In this document: positions 1 through 5,659 of the stretch, piece after piece | Position numbering within the stretch: the first letter of the stretch is position 1 | How the letters are laid out: every line of letters starts with the position of its first letter | Origin: Deltaproteobacteria bacterium | GTDB lineage: Bacteria > Desulfobacterota > Syntrophobacteria > BM002 | Reading direction: 5' to 3' | Assembly (NCBI GenBank): GCA_017861095.1 | Contig: JAGFXI010000080.1 | Span: 1 to 9,098 of the forward strand | Length of the DNA: 9,098 nt | Made by a program: the position numbers and the translations under genes | Notes under the pieces: generated by a model | Seen by the model: only the letters and a program-made list of their open reading frames with translations | Database searches by the model: none | What the model was told of the DNA's origin: nothing

Positions 1-208
1 CGGCACCGGAGGCAGGGGGATCTGCGGCGCAAAGCGCATCCGGGGCCTCTACCTCCCTTCGCTCATAGCCAACCCTCCCGGGCTTTGTGCCCCCATCCGC
101 TACAACGCCGCGCCTCACTCGATACTATCAATGGCGCGACTATGCGCCTTTGCCGAACAGACCTCCCTGCCGCAGCCCGCTCCGTCACGGGGAAGCCGCT
201 CCCCTCCC
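1..208. other. Left-edge stretch without a confident gene
   Basis: No convincing complete gene is seen here. On the minus strand an ATG at 37-39 opens a frame that leaves the window (MRFAPQIPLPPVP...), preceded by purine-rich GGGAGG and AGAGG. It could be the first codons of the next gene in the operon direction, but 13 codons are too few to judge. Two small hairpins are visible: GGGGA/TCCCC just after the TPR-gene stop on the minus strand, and GGCGC/GCGCC at 133-148. Neither has a T-run, so I do not call a terminator. Confidence 0.3.
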
Positions 209-1177
209 CTACTGGCAAAGAGGCGACTCCCACTCCTCACCGGGCGGCACAAGCAGCCCTCGATACGGGTCAAGAGACGCGGGCATCCCGCTCGCCTCCC
301 GGTTCGCGTCGAGGAGCCTGAACACCGCCTCCACCTTCTCGATGCTGCCCAGGGCGGCGTAGATCCGGATGGCACGGTCCAGCTCGCCCGCGGCCCGGTC
401 CCAGGACTGCTGCCTCTGATGGAGGATGCCCAGCTGCTCCAGATCCTGGGCGATCCCCCGAGGATTCTCGGCGCCCCTATCCAGCGCCAGGGCCATGGAG
501 AGGTGCCGTTCCGCCGTGCTCGGGTCATCCCTCGTCTCCGCCAGGAGAGCCAGCTGGAAGTGAGTGTTCCCGGTTGAACCCTCTTCATTCTCCCCGGTCA
601 AACTCAGGGCCCGGCGGAGCATGGTCTCCGCCTCGGGGAGCCTGCCTTGCTGCCTCATGACCATCCCGAGGTTGTTGAGGTGAAGGACGAGCCCGGATTG
701 CCGCCCCCCTCCCTCAGCGGCAGCAAGGGCCTGACGCCAGAAGCCCTCCGCGTCCTGGTAACGACCCACCTTGTAGGCCAGGCTCCCCAGGTTCCCGAGA
801 ATCAGGGGGCCTTCCTCCGTGCTCTTCGCCCGGTCATTGAGCTCCCACGCCCGCTTGAGGTGCACCGAGGCCTCGTCATAGTAACCCTGAGCCATCGCCA
901 CTACCGCGAGGTTGTTATGGGCCCGGACCATGCCCTCGACGTCATCCACCAGCCTGCTTGCCTCCAGGGCCTGGTAGAAGTACTGCTCCGCACGCTTCAC
1001 ACATCCCTTCCTGTACCAACCGCTCCCTTCTGTGGCGAGGCGCCTCGCCTCCATGAGCCGGGGCGGCGCGGGCCGTTCCGGGCGAACGGCACAGCCGGCC
1101 GAGATGACGATATAGAGGCAACCTATCCATGCCGCCAGCCATCGGCCCGCGGCCCTGTAACCGGTCCGGCCCGTCAT
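209..1177 (-). CDS. TPR-repeat lipoprotein, last gene of the Mla-type operon
   Basis: This 322-residue protein probably acts as a protein-binding scaffold in the periplasm, tethered to a membrane by lipid. The N-terminus has basic residues, a hydrophobic stretch (about 13-27) and a lipobox-like ISAGC with Cys29 as the likely lipidated residue. After a short Pro-rich linker, about six tetratricopeptide repeats run from about 42 to 295. They show the usual W/Y-x-G, A-x-x-x-(Y/F) and A pattern, for example NNLAVVAMAQGYYDEA and NNLGMVMRQQGRLPEA. The ATG lies 4 nt after the stop of the mlaD frame, and a GGGGAGAG Shine-Dalgarno overlaps that stop, so translation is coupled to mlaD. Its position suggests a partner of the lipid transporter, perhaps an outer-membrane contact, but the TPR fold alone does not prove this. 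It may instead be a general assembly factor. Confidence 0.85.
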   Translation of the reverse strand: MTGRTGYRAAGRWLAAWIGCLYIVISAGCAVRPERPAPPRLMEARRLATEGSGWYRKGCVKRAEQYFYQALEASRLVDDVEGMVRAHNNLAVVAMAQGYYDEASVHLKRAWELNDRAKSTEEGPLILGNLGSLAYKVGRYQDAEGFWRQALAAAEGGGRQSGLVLHLNNLGMVMRQQGRLPEAETMLRRALSLTGENEEGSTGNTHFQLALLAETRDDPSTAERHLSMALALDRGAENPRGIAQDLEQLGILHQRQQSWDRAAGELDRAIRIYAALGSIEKVEAVFRLLDANREASGMPASLDPYRGLLVPPGEEWESPLCQ

Positions 1178-1181
1178 GGCT

Positions 1182-1598
1182 TCACTCTCCCCGCAGTTCC
1201 AGGCCGTGAGTTGCCGGCTTGGGTTGGGCCGGCAGATTGGATCGGATGAGGAAGTTCTTCTGGATGGAGTCCAGGATGCGATTCACCTCCCGCATTCCCT
1301 CCCGGGCCTGCTGGCTGATCGCCGGGACATCCTTCATGGTCCTCTCGAGGAGCAGGGTGACCCTTACCATCCGGCTCACGATTTCCTGAACCTGGACAGC
1401 CATCGCGGGCGCGGGCTCGGAGGCCTTGGCGAGCCGCTCGGAGAGCTCCTTCACATTTCCCCCGATCTCCACGCTTTGCGCCGCCGTCTCCTGGACCGAG
1501 GCCAGGATCTTGGAGACCGCATCAAGCTCCGCCATGATCTTCAGGTAGAGCTCGTCATCCCGAAGGATGCGACCAAGAGAGCCCCGACCCTGCTCCAC
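1182..1598 (-). CDS. mlaD: MlaD C-terminal part (downstream half of frameshifted mlaD)
   Basis: This 138-codon frame starts formally at a GTG (1596-1598), but its first residues (TVEQGRGSLGRILRDDELY when read from just upstream) are the region that normally follows the MCE domain in MlaD proteins. The pattern G-x-G-(S/T)-LGR-(I/L)-L-x-DDELY is typical there. The rest is a long, charged alpha-helical, coiled-coil-like tail (AELDAVSKILASVQ to REGMREVNRILDSIQ) ending in a short unstructured tail. No Shine-Dalgarno stands at a proper distance from the GTG, so independent translation is doubtful. With one added base near 1601-1603 it joins the upstream frame to give a normal MlaD of about 306 residues. 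It is either the second half of a pseudogene or the victim of a sequencing error. Its stop lies 4 nt before the TPR lipoprotein ATG. Confidence 0.75.
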   Translation of the reverse strand: MEQGRGSLGRILRDDELYLKIMAELDAVSKILASVQETAAQSVEIGGNVKELSERLAKASEPAPAMAVQVQEIVSRMVRVTLLLERTMKDVPAISQQAREGMREVNRILDSIQKNFLIRSNLPAQPKPATHGLELRGE

Positions 1599-2101
1599 GG
1601 TGCAGTGATCCTGGACAGATCGTCCAGGATCTCACTGACCCGCTTCACCATCTTCTCCAACTCGTACTCCTCGAGGTACTCGCCAAGGGACTTCTTCTCC
1701 TTGGAGGGGATCTCCCCTCCCGGCGCCAGGGCCGGCGAGGCCTTGCTCCCCGGGGTGACGGCGATATACTCGCTCCCGATGAAGGTCGGGCTCTCCACGA
1801 TTGCCAGACTGTCGGTGCGGATCCGTGAGGCGTAGTTGGCCAGGATTCTCACGCCGATCCGCACCCGGTTATCCTCCGTGAGGGTTACCTCCGTCACCTG
1901 TCCCACATCGGTGCCTAAGAGCTTCACCCGGGACCCGTCGCTGAGATTGTAGCCCTCCTTGAAGGTGATGTAGTAGCTCACGTGCTTGCGAAACCAGTTC
2001 TTACCCCGGCCGACCATGGCTACGGTGAAAAGCAGGGTGAAAAGAGTGAGGAGGATGAAGGCCCCCACCATCTTTTCCGTGGTGCTGTATTCCAGCCTCA
2101 T
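1541..2101 (-). CDS. mlaD: MlaD/MCE-domain protein, N-terminal part (frameshifted)
   Basis: MlaD-family proteins form hexameric rings that sit on the MlaE permease and carry phospholipid through the periplasm. This frame has a short cytoplasmic N-terminus, one transmembrane anchor (about residues 11-30) and an MCE domain (about 40-118) with the typical DGSRVKLLGTDVGQVTEV and SPTFIGSEYIAV segments. Homology-like sequence runs to about residue 167 (SEILDDLSRITA). After that the frame gives an unrelated tail of 19 residues and stops, while the expected continuation is found in the next frame. The ATG overlaps the TGA of the upstream ATPase gene (ATGA), so the two are translationally coupled. As it stands, the product would keep the anchor and MCE domain but lose the helical tail that in characterised MlaD-like proteins helps build the hexamer or tunnel. 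Confidence 0.85.
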   Translation of the reverse strand: MRLEYSTTEKMVGAFILLTLFTLLFTVAMVGRGKNWFRKHVSYYITFKEGYNLSDGSRVKLLGTDVGQVTEVTLTEDNRVRIGVRILANYASRIRTDSLAIVESPTFIGSEYIAVTPGSKASPALAPGGEIPSKEKKSLGEYLEEYELEKMVKRVSEILDDLSRITAPWSRVGALLVASFGMTSST

Positions 2102-2853
2102 GCCATGCTCCGCTCCATGGAGAGATCCTCGACCCGCTTCCCGGACGAAGCGAGATAGAGGACGGGATCAAACTCGGCGGCCTCAAGAGTGCGACTCCGT
2201 CCACCGTGGAGAATGAGCACCCTGTCTCCCCAGCTCTTCGCTCTCCCGGGGTCCACGTTGGCGACGACCAGGGCGCAACCCCAGCCGCGACGCGCCTTCT
2301 CCACGGCCTCCGCGATGAGATCCCAGTATCCCTCATCGAGATCGGAGAAAGGGCTCTCGAGCACCAGGATCTCCGGTCTCTTCACGAACTCCCGGGCATA
2401 CACGGCCAGGCGCCTTCCCCCGGGGGAGAGGTCCGCGGGCCGGGCAAGGCGGTGCTCAGCGAGGCCGAACCGCCCCAACCACGGGGAGGCCCGCTCGTAC
2501 GCCGCCTCTCGGCTGAGGTTCTCGTGGTATTGGAGGCCCAGGGTGACATTGTCCAGGAGGGTCATGTTGCTGATCAGGGAGGAGCTGCGGTACACGAGCC
2601 CGATTCGCCGGCGCAGGTCGTACCGCTCAGGTTCCTGGATCTCATCGTTACTCCGACCGCGCCACGAGATCTCTCCGCCGCTGGGCAGGACGAGGGTGGC
2701 GCAGATCCTGAGGAGAATCTCCCCATGGTGGCGAGGATCCGCCAGGACCACCAGCCGCTCGCCGGCCTCGAGGTGGAAGGTCACTCCGGCAAAGGCGTGT
2801 TGACCCTGGTCGGTGTATTCAATCTGCTCGCAGGCAAGAACGGGGACGCCCAT
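2098..2853 (-). CDS. mlaF: MlaF-like ABC ATPase with degenerate catalytic motifs
   Basis: By place and fold this is the nucleotide-binding subunit that should energise the MlaE permease. The 251-residue frame aligns along its length with MlaF-type ATPases, but the catalytic residues are missing. Walker A reads ADPRHHGEILLR (38-49), with Gly44-Glu45 where Lys-Ser/Thr should be. The Q-loop Gln is Arg89 (VYRSSSL). The signature is LSPGG (142-146) instead of LSGGQ. Walker B ends LVLES, with Glu166-Ser167 for Asp-Glu. The H-loop His is Asn199. The D-loop (DLD, 171-173) and surrounding core are kept, and the frame is uninterrupted. Start: an ATG with CAGGAGAG upstream, 30 nt after mlaE. I infer a non-hydrolysing subunit that is structural or pairs with another ATPase. 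ABC family membership is sure; loss of ATPase activity is inferred from the residues. Confidence 0.85.
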   Translation of the reverse strand: MGVPVLACEQIEYTDQGQHAFAGVTFHLEAGERLVVLADPRHHGEILLRICATLVLPSGGEISWRGRSNDEIQEPERYDLRRRIGLVYRSSSLISNMTLLDNVTLGLQYHENLSREAAYERASPWLGRFGLAEHRLARPADLSPGGRRLAVYAREFVKRPEILVLESPFSDLDEGYWDLIAEAVEKARRGWGCALVVANVDPGRAKSWGDRVLILHGGRSRTLEAAEFDPVLYLASSGKRVEDLSMERSMA

Positions 2854-2883
2854 GAGCTCTCCTGGCTGTTCCCGGGGACGCCG

Positions 2884-3693
2884 TCACAAGTAGAAGACTA
2901 CGGAGACGAGCACGTTCACCAGTATACAAAAGATGAAGCACTGGACGAGAGCCCGAGACGCCTGCGGGGGAACATTGGTCATCGCCTCGCCGGCGCGAAA
3001 CCCGTGGTGCAGACAGACAACCGGGATGATCGTCCCGAAAAATAATGCCTTCACCAAACCTACCATCACATCCATCCCGCCGAGTGTTCGGATGAGGTCG
3101 TTCAAGAGAGACCAGGGAGGGATGTCGAGGAGCACCCACGCTGCAAAAAATCCGCCACCGATGCTCACCACGTCGTAAAAAACCGAAAGGCACATGACCG
3201 CCGCCGCGACTCCCACCAGGCGGGGCACGGCCAACAGATGCAAGGGGTGGATGCCCTGCATCTCGATGCTCTCGATCTCTCGCAGGACCGTCATATATCC
3301 CATCTCGATGGCGATGGCCGAACCCGATCTCAGGGCCACGACGACCGCGGTGAGCAGCGGTCCGACCTCGCGGATGATGACCGCCGTGAGCAGGACGGCC
3401 AATCCCTCCCGGCTGCCCACCCTGGTCAGCTGGGCCGTGCCCTGAATGACCACCAGTCCGCCCACAAGAAGGGCGATGGAGCAGATGAGCTCGAGCGACT
3501 GTACTCCGGTGAAGTAGATCTGCTGCAGGATGGCGCGGGTAGTGAGCCACCGGCCCCGGTGGCGGTAGCGAATCATGGCACTGAGACAATCGGTGAAAAA
3601 CCCGAGGAGATCGAGGAGATCGGTAACCTTCCGGGCGAGCCAGCGGCCGAAAGCACCCGCCGCGATCTTGAAGAAAACGCCCAATTTCAACAT
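2884..3693 (-). CDS. mlaE: MlaE-family ABC lipid-transport permease
   Basis: This is the inner-membrane permease of a Mla/Mce-type phospholipid transporter. From the ATG at 3693 it is 269 residues, the usual family length. An amphipathic N-terminal helix (MLKLGVFFKIAAGAFGRWLA) is followed by about five hydrophobic segments. The family hallmark EVGPLLTAVVVALRSGSAIA leads into EMGYMTVLREIESIEMQGIHP and VPRLVG, matching the MlaE consensus around the coupling helix, with Ala-Leu-Arg where Ala-Gly-Arg is commoner. I chose the internal ATG over an upstream one (3747) because the longer form adds 18 Arg/Ser-rich residues overlapping the DJ-1 gene. With this start the two genes are 4 nt apart. The gene is intact, so any decay in the operon has not reached it. 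Confidence 0.93.
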   Translation of the reverse strand: MLKLGVFFKIAAGAFGRWLARKVTDLLDLLGFFTDCLSAMIRYRHRGRWLTTRAILQQIYFTGVQSLELICSIALLVGGLVVIQGTAQLTRVGSREGLAVLLTAVIIREVGPLLTAVVVALRSGSAIAIEMGYMTVLREIESIEMQGIHPLHLLAVPRLVGVAAAVMCLSVFYDVVSIGGGFFAAWVLLDIPPWSLLNDLIRTLGGMDVMVGLVKALFFGTIIPVVCLHHGFRAGEAMTNVPPQASRALVQCFIFCILVNVLVSVVFYL

Positions 3694-3697
3694 CCTG

Positions 3698-4219
3698 CTA
3701 CCGGCAGAGGGCCCGGATGATCTCGCGGCAGAACGCCGGCAAATCATCAGGTTTGCGGGAGGTTACGAGACGGCCGTCAACCACCACCTCCGCATCTTCG
3801 AAGGCGGCCCCTGCGTTCACCAGATCATCTCGAATGGCAGAGACGGCCGTGACCCTCCGTCCCTTGAGAATGCCGGCGGAGGCGAGCACCCAACCGGCAT
3901 GGCAGATGGCGGCCACCACCTTTCCTTGGGAGAAGGCGTCCCGGACCAAGGTCAACGTGGCCTCGTGGCGCCGCATGAGATCAGGCGCGTACCCTCCCGG
4001 GATAATCACCCCGTCGTAGTCCGCGGCCCTGACCTCGCGGGTGGCCTTCTCGGAGACGACGGGATAGCCGACCTTGCTCTTATACGTTGCCCCGGCCTCC
4101 GTTCCGACGACCGTCACCTGGGCGCCCTCCTCCCGCATCCGGAGCAGGGGATACCATAGCTCCAGATCCTGGTAGAGATCCTCGGCAAGAATCGCAAGTT
4201 TCTTTCCCTGAAGTTTCAT
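3698..4219 (-). CDS. DJ-1/PfpI family protein (type 1 glutamine amidotransferase-like)
   Basis: This 173-residue cytosolic protein of the DJ-1/PfpI superfamily starts KKLAILAEDLYQDLELWYPLLRMREEG, a typical first strand and helix with the conserved acidic residue. It carries the nucleophile elbow VVAAICHAGWVL with Cys106-His107, and ends with TSRKPDDLPAFCREI, also typical. Members have been described as glyoxalases, deglycases, chaperones or peptidases, and the substrate here cannot be read from sequence. The ATG at 4219 is preceded at about 6 nt by AAGGGGAGGG, which decides this start over one 24 codons upstream. It is the first gene of the operon: mlaE follows after 4 nt. The pairing with lipid transport is unusual and suggests cotranscription, perhaps for damage repair of membrane or protein adducts (inference). 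Confidence 0.92.
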   Translation of the reverse strand: MKLQGKKLAILAEDLYQDLELWYPLLRMREEGAQVTVVGTEAGATYKSKVGYPVVSEKATREVRAADYDGVIIPGGYAPDLMRRHEATLTLVRDAFSQGKVVAAICHAGWVLASAGILKGRRVTAVSAIRDDLVNAGAAFEDAEVVVDGRLVTSRKPDDLPAFCREIIRALCR

Positions 4220-4315
4220 AAGCGCCCTCCCCTTCTTCCAACCTCCCCTCAAACCTGCCTTGCAGCCCTCTCCGGGAGAGAAAAGCCGCAATATTTCAAT
4301 GTGTTTCCCCTCGCA

Positions 4316-4344
4316 AACCTAACAGAAGGGTACCTACCCGTCAA
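4316..4344 (-). promoter_or_regulatory. Possible sigma70-type promoter for the DJ-1/mla operon
   Basis: On the minus strand TTGACG (4344-4339) is separated by 17 nt from TAGGTT (4321-4316). The latter is preceded by TGT, which makes an extended -10 (TGn). The -35 matches 5 of 6 positions but the -10 hexamer only 3 of 6. The start site would fall about 90 nt upstream of the DJ-1 ATG. Alternatives within the leader cannot be ruled out. Confidence 0.4.
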
Positions 4345-4462
4345 GGGGATGGCAAAGAGGGGGCATCCCGCCCACCGGAGGTGTCCACCCCAGGCGCAAA
4401 CCTGGCTCATCCAGCGGTCGGGAGGAGCAGTGCGACCCGGTGCGGAGTTCCGGAAAAAGTCC

Positions 4463-4491
4463 TTGACACCAGGGACGCGTTTTTCTATAAG
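4463..4491 (+). promoter_or_regulatory. sigma70-type promoter of the tRNA-Arg/tRNA-Lys unit
   Basis: TTGACA (4463-4468), a spacer of exactly 17 nt, then TATAAG (4486-4491) match the housekeeping consensus at 11 of 12 positions. Transcription would begin near 4498, about 10 nt before the mature 5' end of tRNA-Arg. The short leader fits RNase P trimming. There is no GC-rich discriminator directly after the -10, so strong stringent control is not obvious. Confidence 0.8.
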
Positions 4492-4507
4492 CTAATTTCC
4501 TGTCGAC

Positions 4508-4585
4508 GCGCCCGTAGCTCAGTCCGGATAGAGCGTCGGACTTCGAATCCGCAGGTCGCAGGTTCGAATCCTGCCGGGCGCGCCA
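4508..4585 (+). tRNA. tRNA-Arg (anticodon TCG), CCA encoded
   Basis: The cloverleaf folds fully. The acceptor stem GCGCCCG (4508-4514) pairs with CGGGCGC (4575-4581). The D-arm is GCTC/GAGC, the anticodon loop CTTCGAA (4541-4547) has anticodon TCG at 4543-4545, and a 5-nt variable loop is followed by T-arm GCAGG-TTCGAAT-CCTGC. The discriminator is G4582 and the gene encodes its own CCA (4583-4585). It would read CGA, and CGN by wobble depending on modification. One blemish is a T-C mismatch at the top of the anticodon stem (4536 with 4552, tRNA positions 27-43). Confidence 0.97.
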
Positions 4586-4629
4586 TAACGATTTCGCGCA
4601 GCTGTTGCGTCATATGCAGCAACAGGAGC

Positions 4630-4706
<77 letters not shown>

Positions 4707-4714
4707 CGATACCG

Positions 4715-4753
4715 AAGGGGGACGGCCCGTGCGGCTGTTCCCCTTAATTGTTT
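4715..4753 (+). terminator. Probable intrinsic terminator of the tRNA unit
   Basis: Nine bases after tRNA-Lys, 4715-4727 (AAGGGGGACGGCC) pairs without a break with 4733-4745 (GGCTGTTCCCCTT). This gives a 13-bp stem with two G-T wobbles and a 5-nt loop (CGTGC). The tail AATTGTTT is only moderately T-rich, so termination may be incomplete. The base of the stem has two A-T pairs. Confidence 0.6.
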
Positions 4754-4793
4754 CCCCCATGTTGGCATCGGTCTTGCTAAATCGGAATAGCGA

Positions 4794-4812
4794 AGAAAGC
4801 TTGGTGCTTTCT
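4794..4812 (+). other. Small hairpin AGAAAGC-TTGGT-GCTTTCT
   Basis: A perfect 7-bp stem with a 5-nt loop lies between the two terminator-like hairpins downstream of the tRNAs. It has no T-run of its own. It may be part of a small untranslated RNA or of the 3' trailer of the tRNA transcript. Confidence 0.45.
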
Positions 4813-4838
4813 CACGTAGGTTCTCTCCCTTCTCCTTG

Positions 4839-4881
4839 GCCCCATCGACCAACGCGGCTGGGTCGGTGGGGCTTCTCTTTT
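4839..4881 (+). terminator. Strong intrinsic terminator downstream of the tRNA region
   Basis: GCCCCATCGACC (4839-4850) pairs with GGTCGGTGGGGC (4861-4872) over 12 bp with one T-G wobble and a 10-nt loop. It is followed directly by TTCTCTTTT. This is the best terminator by its tail in the window. It lies 130 nt past tRNA-Lys, so it is either a backup terminator or the end of a separate small transcript. Confidence 0.65.
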
Positions 4882-4943
4882 GGCCCTCCCCAATCGCAGC
4901 CTGATGAGCCAGACGGGGACGTGCTCACCGCCTGGTTCTTTCT

Positions 4944-4970
4944 GCCTCTCCGCGGTTGGCGGAGGGAGGC
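4944..4970 (+). other. Third GC-rich hairpin, terminator-like
   Basis: CTCCGC/GCGGAG (4948-4953 with 4959-4964, loop GGTTG) is extended by GCCT/AGGC (4944-4947 with 4967-4970) across a GG bulge. It is followed by ATTGATTT. It may be a weak terminator or part of the upstream region of the PilZ gene. No reading frame in 4882-5067 looks coding. Confidence 0.4.
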
Positions 4971-5030
4971 ATTGATTTGACCGGCAGGATGATGTATGGT
5001 GAAGCGCTTTCGAATTCGAGCGTTTTCTGG

Positions 5031-5066
5031 TAGAATACTTTTGCTCCTCTGACGGAAGGTCTTCCG
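5031..5066 (+). promoter_or_regulatory. Possible -10 box and inverted repeat ahead of the PilZ gene
   Basis: TAGAAT (5031-5036) is a good -10 hexamer (5 of 6), but the -35 region 17 nt upstream (TTTCGA) is poor, suggesting activator dependence or chance. About ten bases past the expected start site lies a perfect inverted repeat CGGAAG-GT-CTTCCG (5053-5066), a possible operator or leader hairpin. The leader to the PilZ ATG would be about 100 nt. Confidence 0.35.
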
Positions 5067-5144
5067 CGTGGAGCTACCGGAAGAGCGCGGGTGGTTCTAC
5101 CTAACGCTCACGGTGGTGCTCAACCGAGGTGAGAAGGGCCTGCT

Positions 5145-5513
5145 ATGGCTACTGAAAGGGACAACCGGCGACACCCAAGGGCGAAGATCAAGTGCCCTGT
5201 CGTCATGTCGGTCTCCAACAGCCTCATCGATGGCGAAACCAAGAACCTCAGCCTTGGGGGCGCCTTCATCAAGTGCAACGAGCAACCGCGCCCGGGGCAT
5301 GTATTCCGCATGACCATAGAACCCTCCAAGGGGCGGCTCTTTCTCGTCTCTGCCGAGGTGGTTTGGTCTGATTGTCATAGGGTGAAGGACAGAACCGTGA
5401 TCCGCGGCCTAGGTGTGCGGTTCCACGAAATCCTGGACGGCCGGCAGTTCCTCCGAAACGAAATCGAGAAGCATTTCAAGGGAAAGATCAGCCACCTCCT
5501 CGGGAACAGTTGA
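5145..5513 (+). CDS. Single-domain PilZ protein (c-di-GMP receptor)
   Basis: This 122-residue cytosolic protein has one PilZ domain and little else. The c-di-GMP binding signatures are intact: RRHPR (Arg8 to Arg12, the RxxxR motif) and NLSLGG (Asn34, Ser36, Gly39, the D/NxSxxG motif). The conserved GLGVRF strand is at 88-93 and a C-terminal helix (FLRNEIEKHFKG) follows. Stand-alone PilZ proteins carry the second-messenger signal to motility, polysaccharide or transcription partners, and the partner here is unknown. The ATG has GAAGGG about 6 nt upstream and GAGGTGAG a little further. The MFS gene follows after 146 nt on the same strand, too far to assume coupling. Confidence 0.93.
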   Translation: MATERDNRRHPRAKIKCPVVMSVSNSLIDGETKNLSLGGAFIKCNEQPRPGHVFRMTIEPSKGRLFLVSAEVVWSDCHRVKDRTVIRGLGVRFHEILDGRQFLRNEIEKHFKGKISHLLGNS

Positions 5514-5612
5514 CGAGCCCGACGACAAGCGGAAGCTCGTGCACCAGACGGTACCCCCTTCCCTCTCCCCGATAGGACTCCCCACCGCATCAAGGTGACG
5601 TCGATCCGTCGA

Positions 5613-5654
5613 GGGATGGAGCGCGCTGCTTCATCCCCCTCCCTCTGAGAGGAG
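5613..5654 (+). promoter_or_regulatory. Leader hairpins before the MFS gene, one covering its ribosome site
   Basis: GGGATGGAGC (5613-5622) pairs with GCTTCATCCC (5628-5637) over 10 bp with one wobble and a 5-nt loop. Next to it CCTC-TGA-GAGG (5642-5652) can close over the GAGAGGAG Shine-Dalgarno (5649-5654) of the MFS gene. Together they could restrain initiation. The second stem is only 4 bp, so this is tentative. Confidence 0.35.
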
Positions 5655-5659
5655 AACCT

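Larger units (their letters stand above)
4220..4507. other. Divergent promoter region between DJ-1/mla operon and tRNA pair
   Basis: This 288-nt stretch separates the leftward operon from the rightward tRNAs. It holds a candidate promoter for each direction, listed separately. It also has an inverted repeat CTCTCC-G-GGAGAG at 4268-4280 in the 5' leader of the DJ-1 gene, and a GGGATG/CATCCC repeat at 4346-4369 touching the possible -35 of the leftward promoter. Either might be an operator. No reading frame here looks coding. Confidence 0.6.

Noticed and set aside
1590..1612. Programmed ribosomal frameshift in mlaD
   Set aside because: No slippery heptamer, in-frame stop at the shift or downstream pseudoknot is evident; a single missing base is the simpler explanation.
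2206..3045. Long plus-strand frame of 279 codons across the ATPase and permease genes
   Set aside because: It lies antisense to two genes with clear family matches, has low-complexity Arg/Gly/Pro-rich make-up and no family motif, so it is a shadow of GC-rich coding DNA.
3575..4159. Plus-strand frame of 194 codons opposite the DJ-1 gene
   Set aside because: It mirrors the DJ-1/PfpI gene, whose nucleophile elbow and ribosome site are clear; the product has no recognisable order.
5068..5313. GTG-started plus-strand frame beginning MELPEERGWFYLTLTVVLNRG, overlapping the PilZ start
   Set aside because: The first 30 residues look protein-like and could be a leader peptide, but there is no ribosome site and the rest is out-of-frame PilZ sequence.
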